64,000 nucleotides of DNA, from NCBI GenBank assembly GCA_029378245.1, contig JARKIF010000002.1, forward strand, positions 3,658,001-3,722,000, given 5' to 3'. Below, piece by piece: positions 21,511-33,772 of this stretch (positions within the stretch are counted from its first letter, which is position 1; the number at the start of each line of letters is the position of its first letter). The DNA comes from Roridomyces roridus. Its lineage: Eukaryota; Basidiomycota; Agaricomycetes; Agaricales; Mycenaceae. Below the pieces are notes generated by a model, which saw only the letters and a program-made list of their open reading frames with translations, did no database searches and was not told the DNA's origin. The position numbers were made by a program, and so were the translations under genes.

Positions 21511-22352
21511 TCCTCAGCCTCTCCCATCTTGGCTTCCTGGAGTCACTTGGAAGGGACCCGAGCTTCAAGAGTCGCCGCTCGTTAAATCCATTCGCGCGCA
21601 CGCGGTGCGGCAGTGTTGCCACTCCATGACCGTCCGGTCTGTCCCTACCCGCATGGAGCTTATGGCCACTCCCCCCGTCCTCCCATTATCTATTCGGGTC
21701 TCCACTTCAGGCCCGGCCATGCAGTCCGATCCCTAGAACGGTCGCTCCTCCGTTCGGGGCATGTGTCATTGTGCCACCGCCTTTGATCCCGCTTTGGCTT
21801 TGTGTGCTTTTCCTGCGGCACCAGTCACCTCCTCTTGATTCAGTGTCAGGCTGCACTTGTGCCTTTGTTGCCGCTCCTTTGTCGAGTACAGTGTCAGTTT
21901 TCCTGCACGGTCAGAGGTTGTGTGTATCTTGGTTCGCCTATATGGAGCCCAAGCCTCCCATGCAGCTGCTTTCACCGGCTCAGTGCCTCTTGACATCCTA
22001 TACTAGACCGCACGACTTGACAGGCACAGCCCCAAAAGTCACGGGAAAAGTCACGGGACTTCGGTACCGAGAGTTGACGGCGGGTGCATTTCGTTTCGGG
22101 GATAAACGGGTGTTGACGGCGGGTATTCGCGTGATCTACATGTAATTATTAAATTAATGGTCCTCGAGGAAAGCTTGAGGCTTGGACTGCATTGCTTGCC
22201 TTTCCCCACCATCTCCCTGCTTCTACTTTCACTGTATGCTCTCTTTTTTTGTCCTTTCCAAAGTGCTCATATGATCCAGCAATTTCAATTGACCCCTGTC
22301 TTCTTCCTGCACTTTCTATAGCACTTTCTAGACTGTAGCCATGTGTGTGATT
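21511..22352. other. No gene recognised
   Basis: Open frames are low-complexity and lack family signals. The 5' end of the Helitron probably lies here or just downstream but was not identified. Confidence 0.35.
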
Positions 22353-22432
22353 TTTTTCTGCACTGATTTCTGTATTTCTCACTCAACAATTAAGGGATCT
22401 CACTCCTCCAAATACACCACAGCGCATACGGA

Positions 22433-23173
22433 TAGCCTGTTACGTCCCGTTCCATTTTCACCAACTCCGGACCACTCGACCCAACTCCGGTTCCAGCTCC
22501 AACAAATCCGGATCAATCTTGACCGGACTCCGGTCCTCGTTCGGACTTTTGCCCTTCCTCAATTTGTTACGTCCCGTTCCAACTTCATCCAAACTCCGGA
22601 CTCCGGTTCCTTTGACCGGAGTTCCGGTTCCTTTGACCCAACTCCGGATCCATCCCATCTGTCAGGCCGAGTCCTGCTTCTCGGACTACACCGGGTATTT
22701 TGGTTATTCACATGAAAAAGGAACCTTGACAGGATATTCATCTGACATGCTCTGGAGTGACATCCACTGATCACTCCGTGCGGGCTTAATCACCTTATAT
22801 CCACTTAGCCGGTTATGTCCGTTCTCAAGTCTATTTTAGTGTCTTGACAAATATCTCTCACACTTAGTATATAAGACTTTCCTTTTGTACTCGGTACTGC
22901 AGTTGGAATATTAACGTTCCTGGTCTAATCGACCTTGGCTGCTCCGAGCCCTCCTCTCCTCCTTTCTCATCTCGTCCGGATTGCTTCCCTTGGAAGTAGC
23001 GTAGGGAACCCGGTCACCCTGGGTCTTTGTGGTGTCACCGGTTGGACTCCATCTCCCTCCTCCGACTTTTCGTCCCTCTCCGGAGTCCTTCGTCCCGGAG
23101 TTCCGGTCATTCTTACTCCGGTCGTCCTTATCCGGGATTCCAGTCAGCCTCGGATCCGGCACCTAACATAGCC
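22433..23173 (+). mobile_element. Solo LTR with 5-bp target duplication
   Basis: LTR at 22438-23168 (731 bp), starting TGTTACG and ending CTAACA. It is flanked by TAGCC at 22433-22437 and 23169-23173. An internal TATATAAG near 22869 fits an LTR promoter. The CCGGA/TCCGG motif is repeated in the 5' half. No internal retroelement sequence remains. A second member of the family sits in the P450 gene at 56577. Confidence 0.9.
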
Positions 23174-23662
23174 GCACAACAGCAAGAGCGTGAGAATAGG
23201 ACACTGGACAGTCCCCAGAGACATCGGACACCTGCTGTACCTTTGAGGCTACCTCCTCCTCCCAGGCCCTTCATTCAGCCAGGTCCAGTTGCTAATAACT
23301 CAGGCGACATCTTTGGAGGGCACCAAATTGTTCTCCCTGCTGGCCAGCCTCCTGTAGATTTAGATGCTGCACGTCGCCGTTTGGCTGAGCTACAGGGTCC
23401 ACTGGAGTTTCAGCCTCAGTCTGCTGCTCGACACAGCTTTTTGAACCAGAATTCTGCTGCTGGGGCATCTCGACCACCTAGACCACAGCAACAAAATGCT
23501 ATTGCTGGACCATCACGTCTACCTGCTAGGAGAACAACAATGGAAAATCTACAGGCTCTGGAGGAAAGAAATTCTCCTCCCAACTCCCGGAATCATCCAC
23601 CTATTCTGCTGTCTCAGAATGCGCGGCGTGCTGCAGAGAATAGATTAGCACAGTTGAACAGA
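23174..23662 (+). pseudogene. Helitron protein, N-terminal Pro/Gln-rich part
   Basis: An open frame from the solo LTR to the Copia insertion, rich in P, Q, R and N. It joins in frame with 28882 onward once the Copia element is removed. It continues upstream of the solo LTR to about 22353. Start codon not identified. Confidence 0.65.
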
Positions 23663-23667
23663 GATCT

Positions 23668-23939
23668 TTTTGTGAGAGGAAGAACAGATAATGTATTCGA
23701 CGAGAAGGACTGGTACTTATACAGGTCACTTATCTAGAATTGGAAATAAGAGAAAAAGTCCATGTGCTCCTACTGAGTCAGCCACTGAGTAAGCCAGCAA
23801 TCCCATGTGCTTGAGGGATGAAACAAGAGAGAGCACATGGGATGAAACGAGGGATAGGGAAAATATAGAGGAAGAGGTGTTCAGGCAATTGGGATTGAAC
23901 ACGGTCACGTTGTCCGAGGCTGCCGGATCTCCTACAACA
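23668..23939 (-). repeat. Copia 3' LTR
   Basis: 272 bp; same sequence as 28605-28876. Adjacent to the purine tract at 23940-23951. Confidence 0.9.
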
Positions 23940-23957
23940 CCCCCCAGATCCCGGCGC

Positions 23958-26900
23958 CTACGGAGAAAGGGAACGAATGTTGAGCTCAGAGAGATAGCGC
24001 TCATGAGCCAGTCGCGGAAGTGGTTTCGTGAATATATCGGCGGGGTTCTCTGTGCCACGCACAAAATGAACTTTGATCTCCCCGCTTTGCACGAGCTCTC
24101 GAATATAGTGGTGGCGAATATCGATGTGCTTGATCTTGCTGTGCGATTTCGTCGTTTTCGTCAAGTCGACGGCACCACGATTGTCGCCATAGAGATTTGC
24201 AGGCAGTTCTTGATCCAGTTCAACTTCTGCCATCCATTGATACATCCACTTGATCTGTTGGGCAGCCCGGGTAAGGGAGATGTACTCGGCTTCGACGGTA
24301 GAAAGTGCGACAGTGGCTTGGCGTTTTGAAGCCCACGACACTGGTGCGCCTGCCATGATGAAAACGTGGCCGGACGTGGAACGGCGTGTGTCGAGACATC
24401 CCGCGTAGTCGGCATCAAAGTATCCAACCGGTCTAAGGGGTGCATCGCGCGAATAGACTAGTGCGTAGTCGAGAGTGTTGCGGATATACCCGACCGTGTG
24501 CATGAGGGCGCGCCAGTGCTCGATTCCGGGATTGGTTTGAAACCGTGAGAAGACGCTCACGGCATATGACAGGTCGGGCCGGGTTGCGAGCTGGCCCCAC
24601 ATCAAAGATCCCACGATCTGTCGGTATGGCTTCCCCACCATCTGTGCACGGTCTTCGGGCGTGGTGGGCGACATAGACGCGTCGAGGACAATCCCCACAG
24701 GCAACGGCGTGGATCGAAGCTTGGTGTTCTCAAGACTGAAGTCCGCAAGCATCTTCTCGAAGTATGCCCGCTGAGAAAGGGTCACAGTGCCCGCCTTCAA
24801 GTCTTGGTCCACGCGCATCCCGAGAAGACGGTGAGTGTTGCCAACGTCCTTGAGATCCCAGGCTTCCGCTAACTCCGCTTTGCGTTTCTCCCCCTCCTCG
24901 ACGGTTGAAGAAGCACCCCATACATCATCCGTGTATGTGTCGGTGAGTGTATATCCACCGTCATCGGAGATTTTGACACGAACGCAGGGGTCCGCTTTCG
25001 ATGCCACATATCCGAGTGAGTCGTACATTTCCCCCAATGTTGCAGCCCAATCACGACCGCCTTGCATAGTCCCGTATATTGTCTTCTTCAAGCGGCACGC
25101 CCAGTCCTCTTTCCCCGGCACTTCGTATCCACGCGGCTGAGCCATGTATATCTCTTCCTTGGTCTCGCTGTTGAGGTACGCCGCTTCAAAATCGATTTGC
25201 CAGATGTGAAGATCGTGGTGAGTGGCAATCGCTGCTGTCATTCGAATTGACTCCATGCGTGCAACAGCAGCCCAAGTCTCTTCATAGTCAACGCCGTACA
25301 CCTGCGTGAAGCCTTTTTCCTACGAGGCGCGCCTTGTCCCGCAACCAATTTCCTTGGCCGTCCTTCTTGACATCGTACACCCACTTGGACGCCATGACAT
25401 TCGCACCCGGCGGAGGCTTCTGGAGCTCCCACGTTCCTTTCTTGTCGTGGAGCGCCATCTCGACATCCATTGCGGCCGTCCAACGGGGTGCATCAAGCTT
25501 CATGGCTTCTGCGTGCGTTTTTGGTGCGTAAAGCCGGTCTGGATTGTACGACATTAACGCAATAGCGTCGTCGAGCTCGACGTTCAAGCGCTGGATTGGA
25601 TCTTCGAAGGGCGGTATTGTGGTGGGGTTCACGGCCATCAATGCAACCTTGCCACTGCGGGTGCGAGAACCATGGATGATGTTTTCCTCGGTAATGGTGC
25701 TGCTGATATCCTTCGCAGCTTTGGGACGTGGGGCATCGGATTCATGAGGCGGGGATGGTGGGTTCGACGACTGCTCTCCGTTGGAGGTCGACTCCTGATC
25801 CTGGACCGATTTGTCGTCGGGTTTGGACTGGGTTGGAACGAAGTCAGCCTCTGGTTGCTTATCCATCCACAGTCGCTCCCCCAGGTCCGTCGTACGGTGA
25901 GGCATCCCCTCATCGAACTCCACGTTCCGGCTCTCAAACTGACGTCCATCATCGTCAATCAGGATATAATTACCCGCCCCTGTGCCGTAGCCAATAAATG
26001 TGGCAGGAATTGACCGAGTTTCCAGCTTGCTACTGCCATCGACTCGGTGACCATTCACCACATTCACCTTGGCGCTACATTGGCACCCGAACACACGCAT
26101 GTGGGAAAGATCCTGACGTTGCCCATCGAAAGCCTCCTGAGGAATTTTGCCGGGATGACGCCGAGAAGGCATCCGATTGCGTGTGTAGGTGGAGCAAGCG
26201 CCGGCAGCAGCCCAATAGCGTTCTGGGAGTCCCGAATCGGCAAGGAGGGTACGGATGTCCTCGGTTATGGTCTGAATCGCTCGCTCGGCAAGACCATTCT
26301 CAGCCGAAGAGTACGGGGTGGTTTCCTCGTGGATAATACCATGCCGCTTGAAGTACTCCTTCCATTTGTGGGATCCGAACGCTTTGTCGGTGCGTACTCG
26401 TTTGACAGGCTTTCCGGTTTGTCTCTCGGCCATCACGCGATATTCCTCGAAGGCGGATATGGTGGAATCATCGCTCTTATCCTTCAGGTACGCCGTGTGT
26501 TTGTGAGAAGTGCCGCTGTCGACCATGACCATCAGGTAGAGATTTCCACCCGGAGATGCGACACGGGCGGGACCCCATAAGTCAAATGCGACGAGATGGA
26601 GCGGTGGAACGTTCGGGTCGGTGTGTCCATCGTACGCGCGTGCACGCTGGTGTCCCGCACGACAACTGATGCACTTGCCGTCGATCTTTTGGTCAGTAAT
26701 ATCAAGACCCCCAACCAACGACTTGGAATGCATGTCTTTGATGGTGTCTATGCTCCCGTGCGCCATCCGGCGATGCCAAGTTGCTAGGTTTGTTGGGTTG
26801 GCTGTCGAGATGTTGGCGTGTATTTCCTCGGCCTCAACCACGTACATCCCAGAGGAGCCACGGCCACTCAAGATTGTTCCGCCCTCTTCTCCGTCGCGTA

Positions 26901-28431
26901 TGTTCACAGCTCCACCACCAAAAGTCGAGTAGCAGCCTGCTTTATCAAGCTGGCTGACCGAAATCAAGTTGGCGGAAAGGGAAGGGGCGTGAAGGGCATT
27001 TTTGAAGGTGAGACGAACGAGTTTCCCGTTAATCTTGAAAACTTTGGTGACACTGCCCTGCCCAACGATAGAAAAATCGCCCTCAGACGCGAGTGCTGAC
27101 TGGCCGGTGCGCACAGCAATGGCTTCGTAAGTAGTAAAGTCATCGCGATTGCAGAAGAAGTGATCACTAGCGCCGGAGTCGATGAGAGTGAGGATTACAG
27201 CAGGCGCGTAATCTTCGAACGTGCGACTGACAAAGGCGCTCGACGGATTGTCCAGCATGTATTCGGCGAAGTTGTCAGATATGATCTGTGGCGAGGTGGG
27301 TACCGATTTGGGAAGCATCGGGTCGTCGTCTTCAACCTCCTCAACAGTTGGACGAGGGTACTTCCTCGCACGGGAGTTGGCATTGACGGCTTCATTGAAA
27401 TGCTCACGTACAGCCTTGGGAATCGATGGAAGTGTGACTTTGGGAAGCATCGGATCCTCGTCCTCCACTTTCTCGACAGTGGGGCGAGGATATTTCCTTG
27501 CACCAGAACGCTCGGCAGAGCTCTCCGACGGATCGATCATCCGAGCCATCAAAACACGGTGGAGGATGGTAGGCTGTTCATTCGTCGCAGTCACTTGGTT
27601 CGCACGAGGCTTGTTGCGGCCAAAATTCGGCGGGAATTGACCTTCCTTGCCCCCTCCCGGCCAATAACAATTTTCGATCGTATGGCTTGTTTTGTTAACT
27701 GCCTTGCAGCCGGGGTTGGTGCAACGACGTTTCGGGAATAACGTGTTGAGCGCGGTGGGATCGACGGTGATGGTGGTATTCTCAGGCATCTTGGTGCTGA
27801 TGGCGACAGTTTTGATCAGGGCGAACGCATCCTCAAGATCGGTGGCAGCAAATAATGCTCCTTGGAGACCCAACCATCGTGGGTCCGCAGGAAGTGCACG
27901 AATGAGTATATTCTTCTGCTCCTTATCGTCTACCGTTCCGCCCATCATTCGAACAGCGTGGGCCTTGCTGCGAATTTCACTGAGGAGCAAATCGAGATCC
28001 GCGCGTGAAGTACCGGTGAACTTGATGGATTGGAGTTCACTCTGCGCCAACGATAGAGCGGCATCACTCTTCTTGGCGCACGCATTCACGACAGAATCCC
28101 AGCATTCCTTCGCGGTTCCGTCGCGCTTGACCCCGAGACCAATGGGGTCAATGATGTTGGTAACAATCAATGACCGCAAGACTCCGTCGCGATAAATGAA
28201 CTCGTCGCGCGACGGTGCAGTCGAGAAGATGGGAGTTGGATCGGGGGGCGCAGTGCCGGTGGGAAGGGTGATGAGTGCCGGTTTTGTGATAGTACCATCG
28301 AGATAGCCTGCCAAGCCCTTGCTTGCAGCATGCTCTTCGATAAGTACTTTGAACGTTGGGTAGTTCGACTTGTTGCCTTGGAGCTTTTCCGAGGCCAACA
28401 ACGTCGGTAAGGTGATCATTTGGGAAGCCAT
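23958..28431 (-). pseudogene. Copia Gag-Pol polyprotein with one frameshift
   Basis: The first frame (28431-25288) holds Gag, a CTNPGC zinc-knuckle-like motif, the protease motif LIDSGASDHFF, a pre-integrase segment (WHRRMAHG, CISCRAGH) and the integrase core, ending with ENGLAERAIQT. The second frame (to 23958) holds reverse transcriptase (FEAAYLNSETKEEIYM, YTDDVWG) and RNase H (DADYAGCLDTRRSTSGHVF, STVEAEYISL). The order is protease-integrase-RT-RNase H, as in Copia. The frames meet at a five-base A run (T run on plus, 25314-25318), where one extra base breaks the ORF. A 25-residue segment around RKYPRPTVE is present twice in tandem near residues 310-375. Confidence 0.9.
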
Positions 28432-28604
28432 TGGATTGACTGGGATGTATGATCGTAAGGGTGTATCGATGAAGTGTCGATGTAACGTGTGAGGGTGTGT
28501 GGTGTGAGTGTGCCGGTGTGTAGAGTGTGAGGATGAGAGTAAGAGCGCAAGATGAGAGTGGTTTTATCTGTTCTCTGGTTTAGAAGGCTTCGGGGCCCAT
28601 AACC

Positions 28605-28876
28605 TTTTGTGAGAGGAAGAACAGATAATGTATTCGACGAGAAGGACTGGTACTTATACAGGTCACTTATCTAGAATTGGAAATAAGAGAAAAAGTCCAT
28701 GTGCTCCTACTGAGTCAGCCACTGAGTAAGCCAGCAATCCCATGTGCTTGAGGGATGAAACAAGAGAGAGCACATGGGATGAAACGAGGGATAGGGAAAA
28801 TATAGAGGAAGAGGTGTTCAGGCAATTGGGATTGAACACGGTCACGTTGTCCGAGGCTGCCGGATCTCCTACAACA
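28605..28876 (-). repeat. Copia 5' LTR
   Basis: 272 bp, matching 23668-23939 by eye at every position. The transcript would run leftward into the polyprotein. Confidence 0.9.
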
Positions 28877-28881
28877 GATCT

Positions 28882-31104
28882 TGAGTTCCAGCCTGCTCCA
28901 TACAATCCAAGGCAGACTTTCCAGGAGAATTTGGCCAGAAATGAGCAGATTGTGCAGCCTCCACCACCTCCTCCAGAGGAGCTTGAACAACAGGACCAAC
29001 AGGACCCTGATTTGAATGACGATCAGGATATGCCTCCTCAAGAGGATGAGCCAGACTTTCCTGTCTTCATAAATAATGCAGATTTGCCAAAATATGCCCG
29101 GCCATTCAATGAGGATAATGTTCAACCTATAAGCCTTGGGCCTATGGATCTCTCTTGCTCAAAATGTGGAGCCCTCCATTGGAAGTACGAACGACTTTCA
29201 AAATCCTCAGTGGCTAATCCCAGCTTTGGTACATGCTGTCTCTCTGGGAAGGTGGAGCTGCCGAGGATCAAGCGACCTCCAAGAGATTTGCTGGAGCTAT
29301 ATGATGGTACCAGTAATGACTCCAGCCATTTTCTGGACAATATAAGAAGTTACAACTCTGCATTTGGCTTGGCATCTCTTGGAGTTACAGTGGACAAGAC
29401 ATTGAACAATGGCCATGGGCCTTATGTTTTCAAAATCCAAGGTGCTCTCTACCATCGTGTTGGATCTCTTATTCCAAAACCCAACACAAATCCAGTGTTT
29501 GCTCAGCTGTATTTCTACTCCCATGATGAGGCAACCAGTTTTCGAATGCAGAACAATGCCCGTCAAACTGTTCCACTTCGCCGCAATGTAATGGCAATTT
29601 TGGATCATGTTCTCCAGGAACATCATGCTTATGTGAAAGTGTTCAAGACTGCATATGAAAGATTGAAAGAACAACGAGAGCAGCATCCAAACGCTCCTGC
29701 AGAGTATTATGCAGTAATCAGATGTGAGAAGGGAACAGATTCCAGGCGTTACAATGCACCCACTTCAAACGAGGTCTCAGTAATTCTGCCTGGAGATGGA
29801 TCTATTGCACCTGACTATCGAGACTTGGTTTTGCAGTACAGAGATGGTCCACTGAAGAGAATCTACGAGACCAATGCATCCTACCAGCCATCTGTCTATG
29901 TCTTATTGTTCCCATTTGGCGAGAATGGCTGGCACACAAATTTAGATCTGAACATTCCTGTCACTGCGGCAGAAGAGGAGGATCCTGATGCGGATAACAC
30001 AGATACCGAATCCAGAGCTCATACCAAAATGACGATTCTCGAGTATCACGCATATCGTCTGCACCAACGCCCCACTGATTCTGATCACATCTTTCGTGCA
30101 AAGGCACTCCTTCAACAGTGGATTGTAGATGCTTGGGCTGCCACAGATCAAAGGAAGCTCAATTGGCTGAAGAACAACCAAAAGAAGCTAAGGGTTGACC
30201 TCTACAAGGGACTGGCAGATGCTTTTGCACAGGATGGAGCCATGCTCCTGGGCAACCAGGGGGAGCGCTACATTTTACCTTCATCATATATTGGGGGATC
30301 TCGCTTTATGCATCAGATTTATCAGGACTCATTAGCTATTGCTCGGTACTGCGGCAAACCAGATTGGTTTTTGACTGTGACTGCTAATGCAAATTGGCCC
30401 GAGGTCAAGGAAGCTCTCCTTCCCCGTCAACAACCTTCAGATCGACCAGATTTGATTGCACGAGTCTTTCGGGAAAAGCTCCGTATTCTACTCAAGTTCA
30501 TTAATCAGGGCCATTTTGGGAAGTGTGTTGGAATAGTCTACACCATTGAATTTCAGAAGCGCGGGCTTCCACATGTCCATATCCTCATTTTTCTGGAGCC
30601 ACAGGCTCGGCCCAAAAATCCAGAAGATGTTGATTGCTTTGTATCAGCTGAACTGCCTGATCCTGACAGGGAACCAAAGCTCTTTGAATTGGTCTCAAAG
30701 GTTATGGTTCACAATCCCTGTGGTGCAGCCAATCCTAATGCCCCATGCATGGTGAATGGAAAATGTTCCAAGGGATTCCCGAAAGCACTCCAGGAACAGA
30801 CCACAATGGACCACAATGGCTATGTCAGACTCCGGCGCAGAGCCAATGGGCACAGCTTTGTAAATGGAAAAGGACAGACAATTGATAACAAATGGGTAGT
30901 TCCTTATCCACGACGGTGAGATTGACTCAGCTCAATGTGGATTATGGCTAATGTTTTGACAGTGCACTGCTTGAATTTGTCTGCCACATGAACTTGGAAT
31001 GCTGTGTCTCAATGGCTTCTACCAAGTACATTCACAAGTACATCCACAAGGGCTCGGATCGCTCGACCCTCACAATGCAGGATCAAAATGATGAAATTAA
31101 GCTT
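28882..31104 (+). pseudogene. Helitron Rep (HUH nuclease) part
   Basis: Contains a Cys motif (SCSKCGALHW), the Helitron-like N domain (GGSRFMHQIYQDSLAI, KPDWFLTVTANANWPEV) and the HUH motif in GLPHVHILIF. A 46-nt intron (30917-30962) follows, then the catalytic tyrosine region KYIHKYIHKG with two tyrosines. The frame breaks near 31104: one extra base separates NDEIKL from the continuing LDSRYISAPEAVW in the next frame. HUH nucleases nick DNA to start rolling-circle transposition; this copy should be inactive. Confidence 0.85.
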
Positions 31105-33447
31105 ACATCTTGACAGCCGATATATCTCTGCTCCTGAGGCTGTGTGGCGTCTTCTCAGATACCGGATGCACGAGGAAAAACCTACAGTTGTACGACTACA
31201 GCTCCATCTCCCTGCTGAGCAAACAATTGTGTTTGCAGAAGACGACGACCCAGAGGAGGTCTTAGCCCGTGCAGGAAACAAGGACACAACATTGACGGCA
31301 TACTTCAAAGCAAATCAGCTATTTCCACATGCACGGCAATATTTGTACCAAGAATTTCCTCAGCATTTTGTATTCCAGAAAAAAATCACCAAGTGGAAAG
31401 CCAGGGATCGTGGATTTGCCATTGGACGGATGTATTTTGCAGGCCCATCCTCTGGCGCTCGATTCTATTTGAGGCTGCTTCTCACCGTTGTCCGTGGGGC
31501 AACATCTTTTGAAAATCTCTGTGTTGTGAACGGTGTCTCCTACTATCCAAACTTCCGTGATGCTTGCTTGGCACGAGGCCTTCTGGAGGATGATAATGAA
31601 TGGGAGCAATGTTTACAGGAAGCTGTTGATACGCAGACAGGAAGTCAACTCCGGCAGCTGTTTGCAACCATTTTGAAGGAGAACTGGCCACTCCAGGATC
31701 CTGTTGGACTCTGGGATCATTTCAAAGCCAATATTTGTGATGATGTCAGATATCAACTCATTCATAAAGGCCTGGCTGCAGATCCTACAGAGGAGCAGGT
31801 ATTTGACTATGGATTATATCTCTTGGAGAAAAATCTTCTTGGGTCAGGAAAGTCCTTGGCTGACTTTCCTCCAATGCCACAGCCAGTTGCAAATTGGGCT
31901 CAGTTGGAGGGCAATCATTTGATAGCAGAACAACTTGCATATGATCGAGAGGAGCAGAGGCAGTTGGCTGAACCACGCATTGCCAATCTCAACAATGAGC
32001 AGCGGACGGCTTTTGAAGCCATCATAAATTCAGTTCGCAACAATCTTCCACAATTGTTTTTCCTCAATGGACCTGGGGGCACCGGAAAGACTCATGTGTA
32101 TAACACCCTTTGCTATGCTCTCCGTGGCGATGGACATATTGTTCTCTGTGTTGCTTCCTCTGGCATTGCAGCATTGCTTTTGATTGGTGGCCGCACATCT
32201 CATTCCCGGTTCAAAATTCCAATTGAACTCTATGATGGGAGAACCTGCCCAATTAAGAAAGGCACAATGTTGGCTGAGCTTTTGACCAAGGTGATATTGA
32301 TGTATGGAATCCAGGCTTAATTTGCCTAATGCTTTTCACAGGTTGCATTGATTATCTGGGATGAATTGCCTGCTCAGGATCGCCGTGCAGCTGAAGCAGT
32401 GGACAAGACGATGCAAGATCTGCGAAACGACTCCACACGTCCATATGGTGGAGTGACTGTCGTTTATGGAGGAGACTGGCAGCAGACTCTGCCTGTTATT
32501 GAGAAGGGAACCCGAGAAGAAATTGTTGGGTTCTGCATGCAGGGATCCTACCTGTGGGAAAATGTCAAGGTTCTATGACTCATCCAAAACATGCGGCTTG
32601 GTGGACCCAATGCGTCAGATGATGACAAGGAATTTGCCCGCTGGCTTCTTGATGTTGGCCATGGGAGGAATTCTGACGACCAGGGCAACATTAAACTTCC
32701 GCCCAATATGAGACTTCCAACAAACACAGTTGATTGCATGGTTCAAGAAATATATCCTGGACTTGCCATGATCCAGATTGATCAGGACAATGACCAATAC
32801 TTCCTGGAGAGAACTGTTCTGTCTGCGCGGAATGATGATGTTGATGATCTGAACCACAAGCTACTCAGCACATTTCCTGGGGAGGACAAAATTTTCATGA
32901 GTGCTGATTCCACAGTCTCAGAGGAGGGTGTCGATGCAGACGCCGGTTTTGATATCCTACAGAGTATCTCAATTCTATCAAAGCATCAGGATTTCCTCTC
33001 GCAAGACTGGCCTTGAAATTGGGAGGGCCTGTCATGGTTTTGCGCAATTTAGCTCCAGCAGAGGGACTGTGCAATGGTTCAAGAGGAATTTTGACACGTG
33101 TTTCATCCCGTGTTCTGGAAATCCGTCTCATTGGTGGAGACCATCGTGGAAAAACTGCATTCATTCCCCGGATTACCCTCAGCCCATCAGAAAAACAGGT
33201 CGGAATCAGTATGAAACGGCGGCAGTTTCCCGTCCGTCTTGCTTTCTCAATGACAATCAATAAAGCTCAGGGACAGTCAGTAGACTATGTTGGTCTTGAC
33301 CTACGCACTGATGTCTTTGCACATGGGCAGCTTTATGTGGCCCTTTCCCGTTGCACATCCAGCCATAGAGTAAAGGCATTACTTCATGATGACAAGTATA
33401 ATACTTTGGTTACAAAGAATGTAGTATATAAAGAGGTCCTTATATAA
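31105..33447 (+). pseudogene. Helitron helicase part (Pif1-like), multiply broken
   Basis: Walker A is GPGGTGKTH near 32070 and Walker B is LIIWDELPAQ near 32350. GGDWQQTLPV and the C-terminal QLYVALSRCTS follow. A 51-nt intron lies at 32291-32341. Two breaks are visible: a TGA at 32576-32578 where the family has a coding codon (KVL stop LIQNMRL), and a one-base loss near 32953-32956 that moves LNSIKASGFPLARLAL to another frame. The frame then runs to 33447. Pif1-type helicases unwind DNA during transposition. Confidence 0.85.
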
Positions 33448-33499
33448 AATTTCCCTCCAAGGAACAACAGTCCTGACACCAACCTGAGATTCAACAGTA

Positions 33500-33627
33500 T
33501 TCCCACCCCTGAGATTCAGCAGTGCGCCCCCGGGGTTTGGGGCGGAGCCCCAACAAGCTGTTGATCCGCCGTAGGTAGGGGCTGAGCGCCAGCGAGCGCC
33601 CCTGCCGAAGGCAGGATCATTAAGCTT
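33500..33627 (+). other. Candidate Helitron 3' hairpins
   Basis: Nested GC hairpins: TTGGGGC-GGA-GCCCCAA, GGGGC...GCCCC and CCTGCC-GAA-GGCAGG. The last lies 9 nt before CTTG. Helitrons end in a hairpin followed by CTRR, so this is close but not canonical. Confidence 0.4.
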
Positions 33628-33646
33628 GTGTTCCTGGACGTTCGTT

Positions 33647-33772
33647 GCCGATCACATGCTTTGACATCATATCACGCACGTCGGCCGCCACGCGGTCTTT
33701 GTCCCTTTCTTTCCTTCTTCCACCATCTCCTCGCAGGCTTGCCACACATACACCTGCTCGGATTTTTCTTTC
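33647..33772 (+). repeat. 126-bp direct repeat, right copy
   Basis: Matches 21385-21510; begins 20 bp after the putative Helitron end. Confidence 0.8.

Larger units (their letters stand above)
23668..28876 (-). mobile_element. Full-length Ty1/Copia-type LTR retrotransposon
   Basis: LTRs at 23668-23939 and 28605-28876, each 272 bp and apparently identical by eye. The 5-bp duplication GATCT lies at 23663-23667 and 28877-28881. Read on the minus strand, the LTR starts TGTTGTAGG. The internal region begins with GGTTATGGGCCCC (candidate primer-binding site) and ends with a G-rich tract (GGATCTGGGGGG) before the 3' LTR. Identical LTRs mean a recent insertion. It sits inside the Helitron coding sequence. 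Confidence 0.95.
22353..33620 (+). mobile_element. Decayed Helitron, interrupted by a solo LTR and a Copia element
   Basis: Coding remnants of a Rep/helicase protein run along the plus strand: an N-terminal Pro/Gln-rich part around the solo LTR, the Rep part after the Copia element, and the helicase up to 33447. Removing the Copia insertion joins the frame exactly at GATCT. After the stop there are GC hairpins (TTGGGGC/GCCCCAA near 33540; CCTGCC/GGCAGG near 33601-33615), typical near Helitron 3' ends. A canonical CTRR end was not found; CTTG at 33624-33627 is the nearest. The 5' TC end is undetermined. Confidence 0.8.

Noticed and set aside
23668..23939. The 272-bp duplicated block read as Helitron coding sequence (open frames on plus)
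   Set aside because: It is the Copia LTR: it occurs twice, is bounded by GATCT, and its removal restores the Helitron frame.
25288..25330. Programmed frameshift in the Copia polyprotein
   Set aside because: The break is inside the reverse transcriptase region, not between Gag and Pol, and sits in a simple homopolymer.
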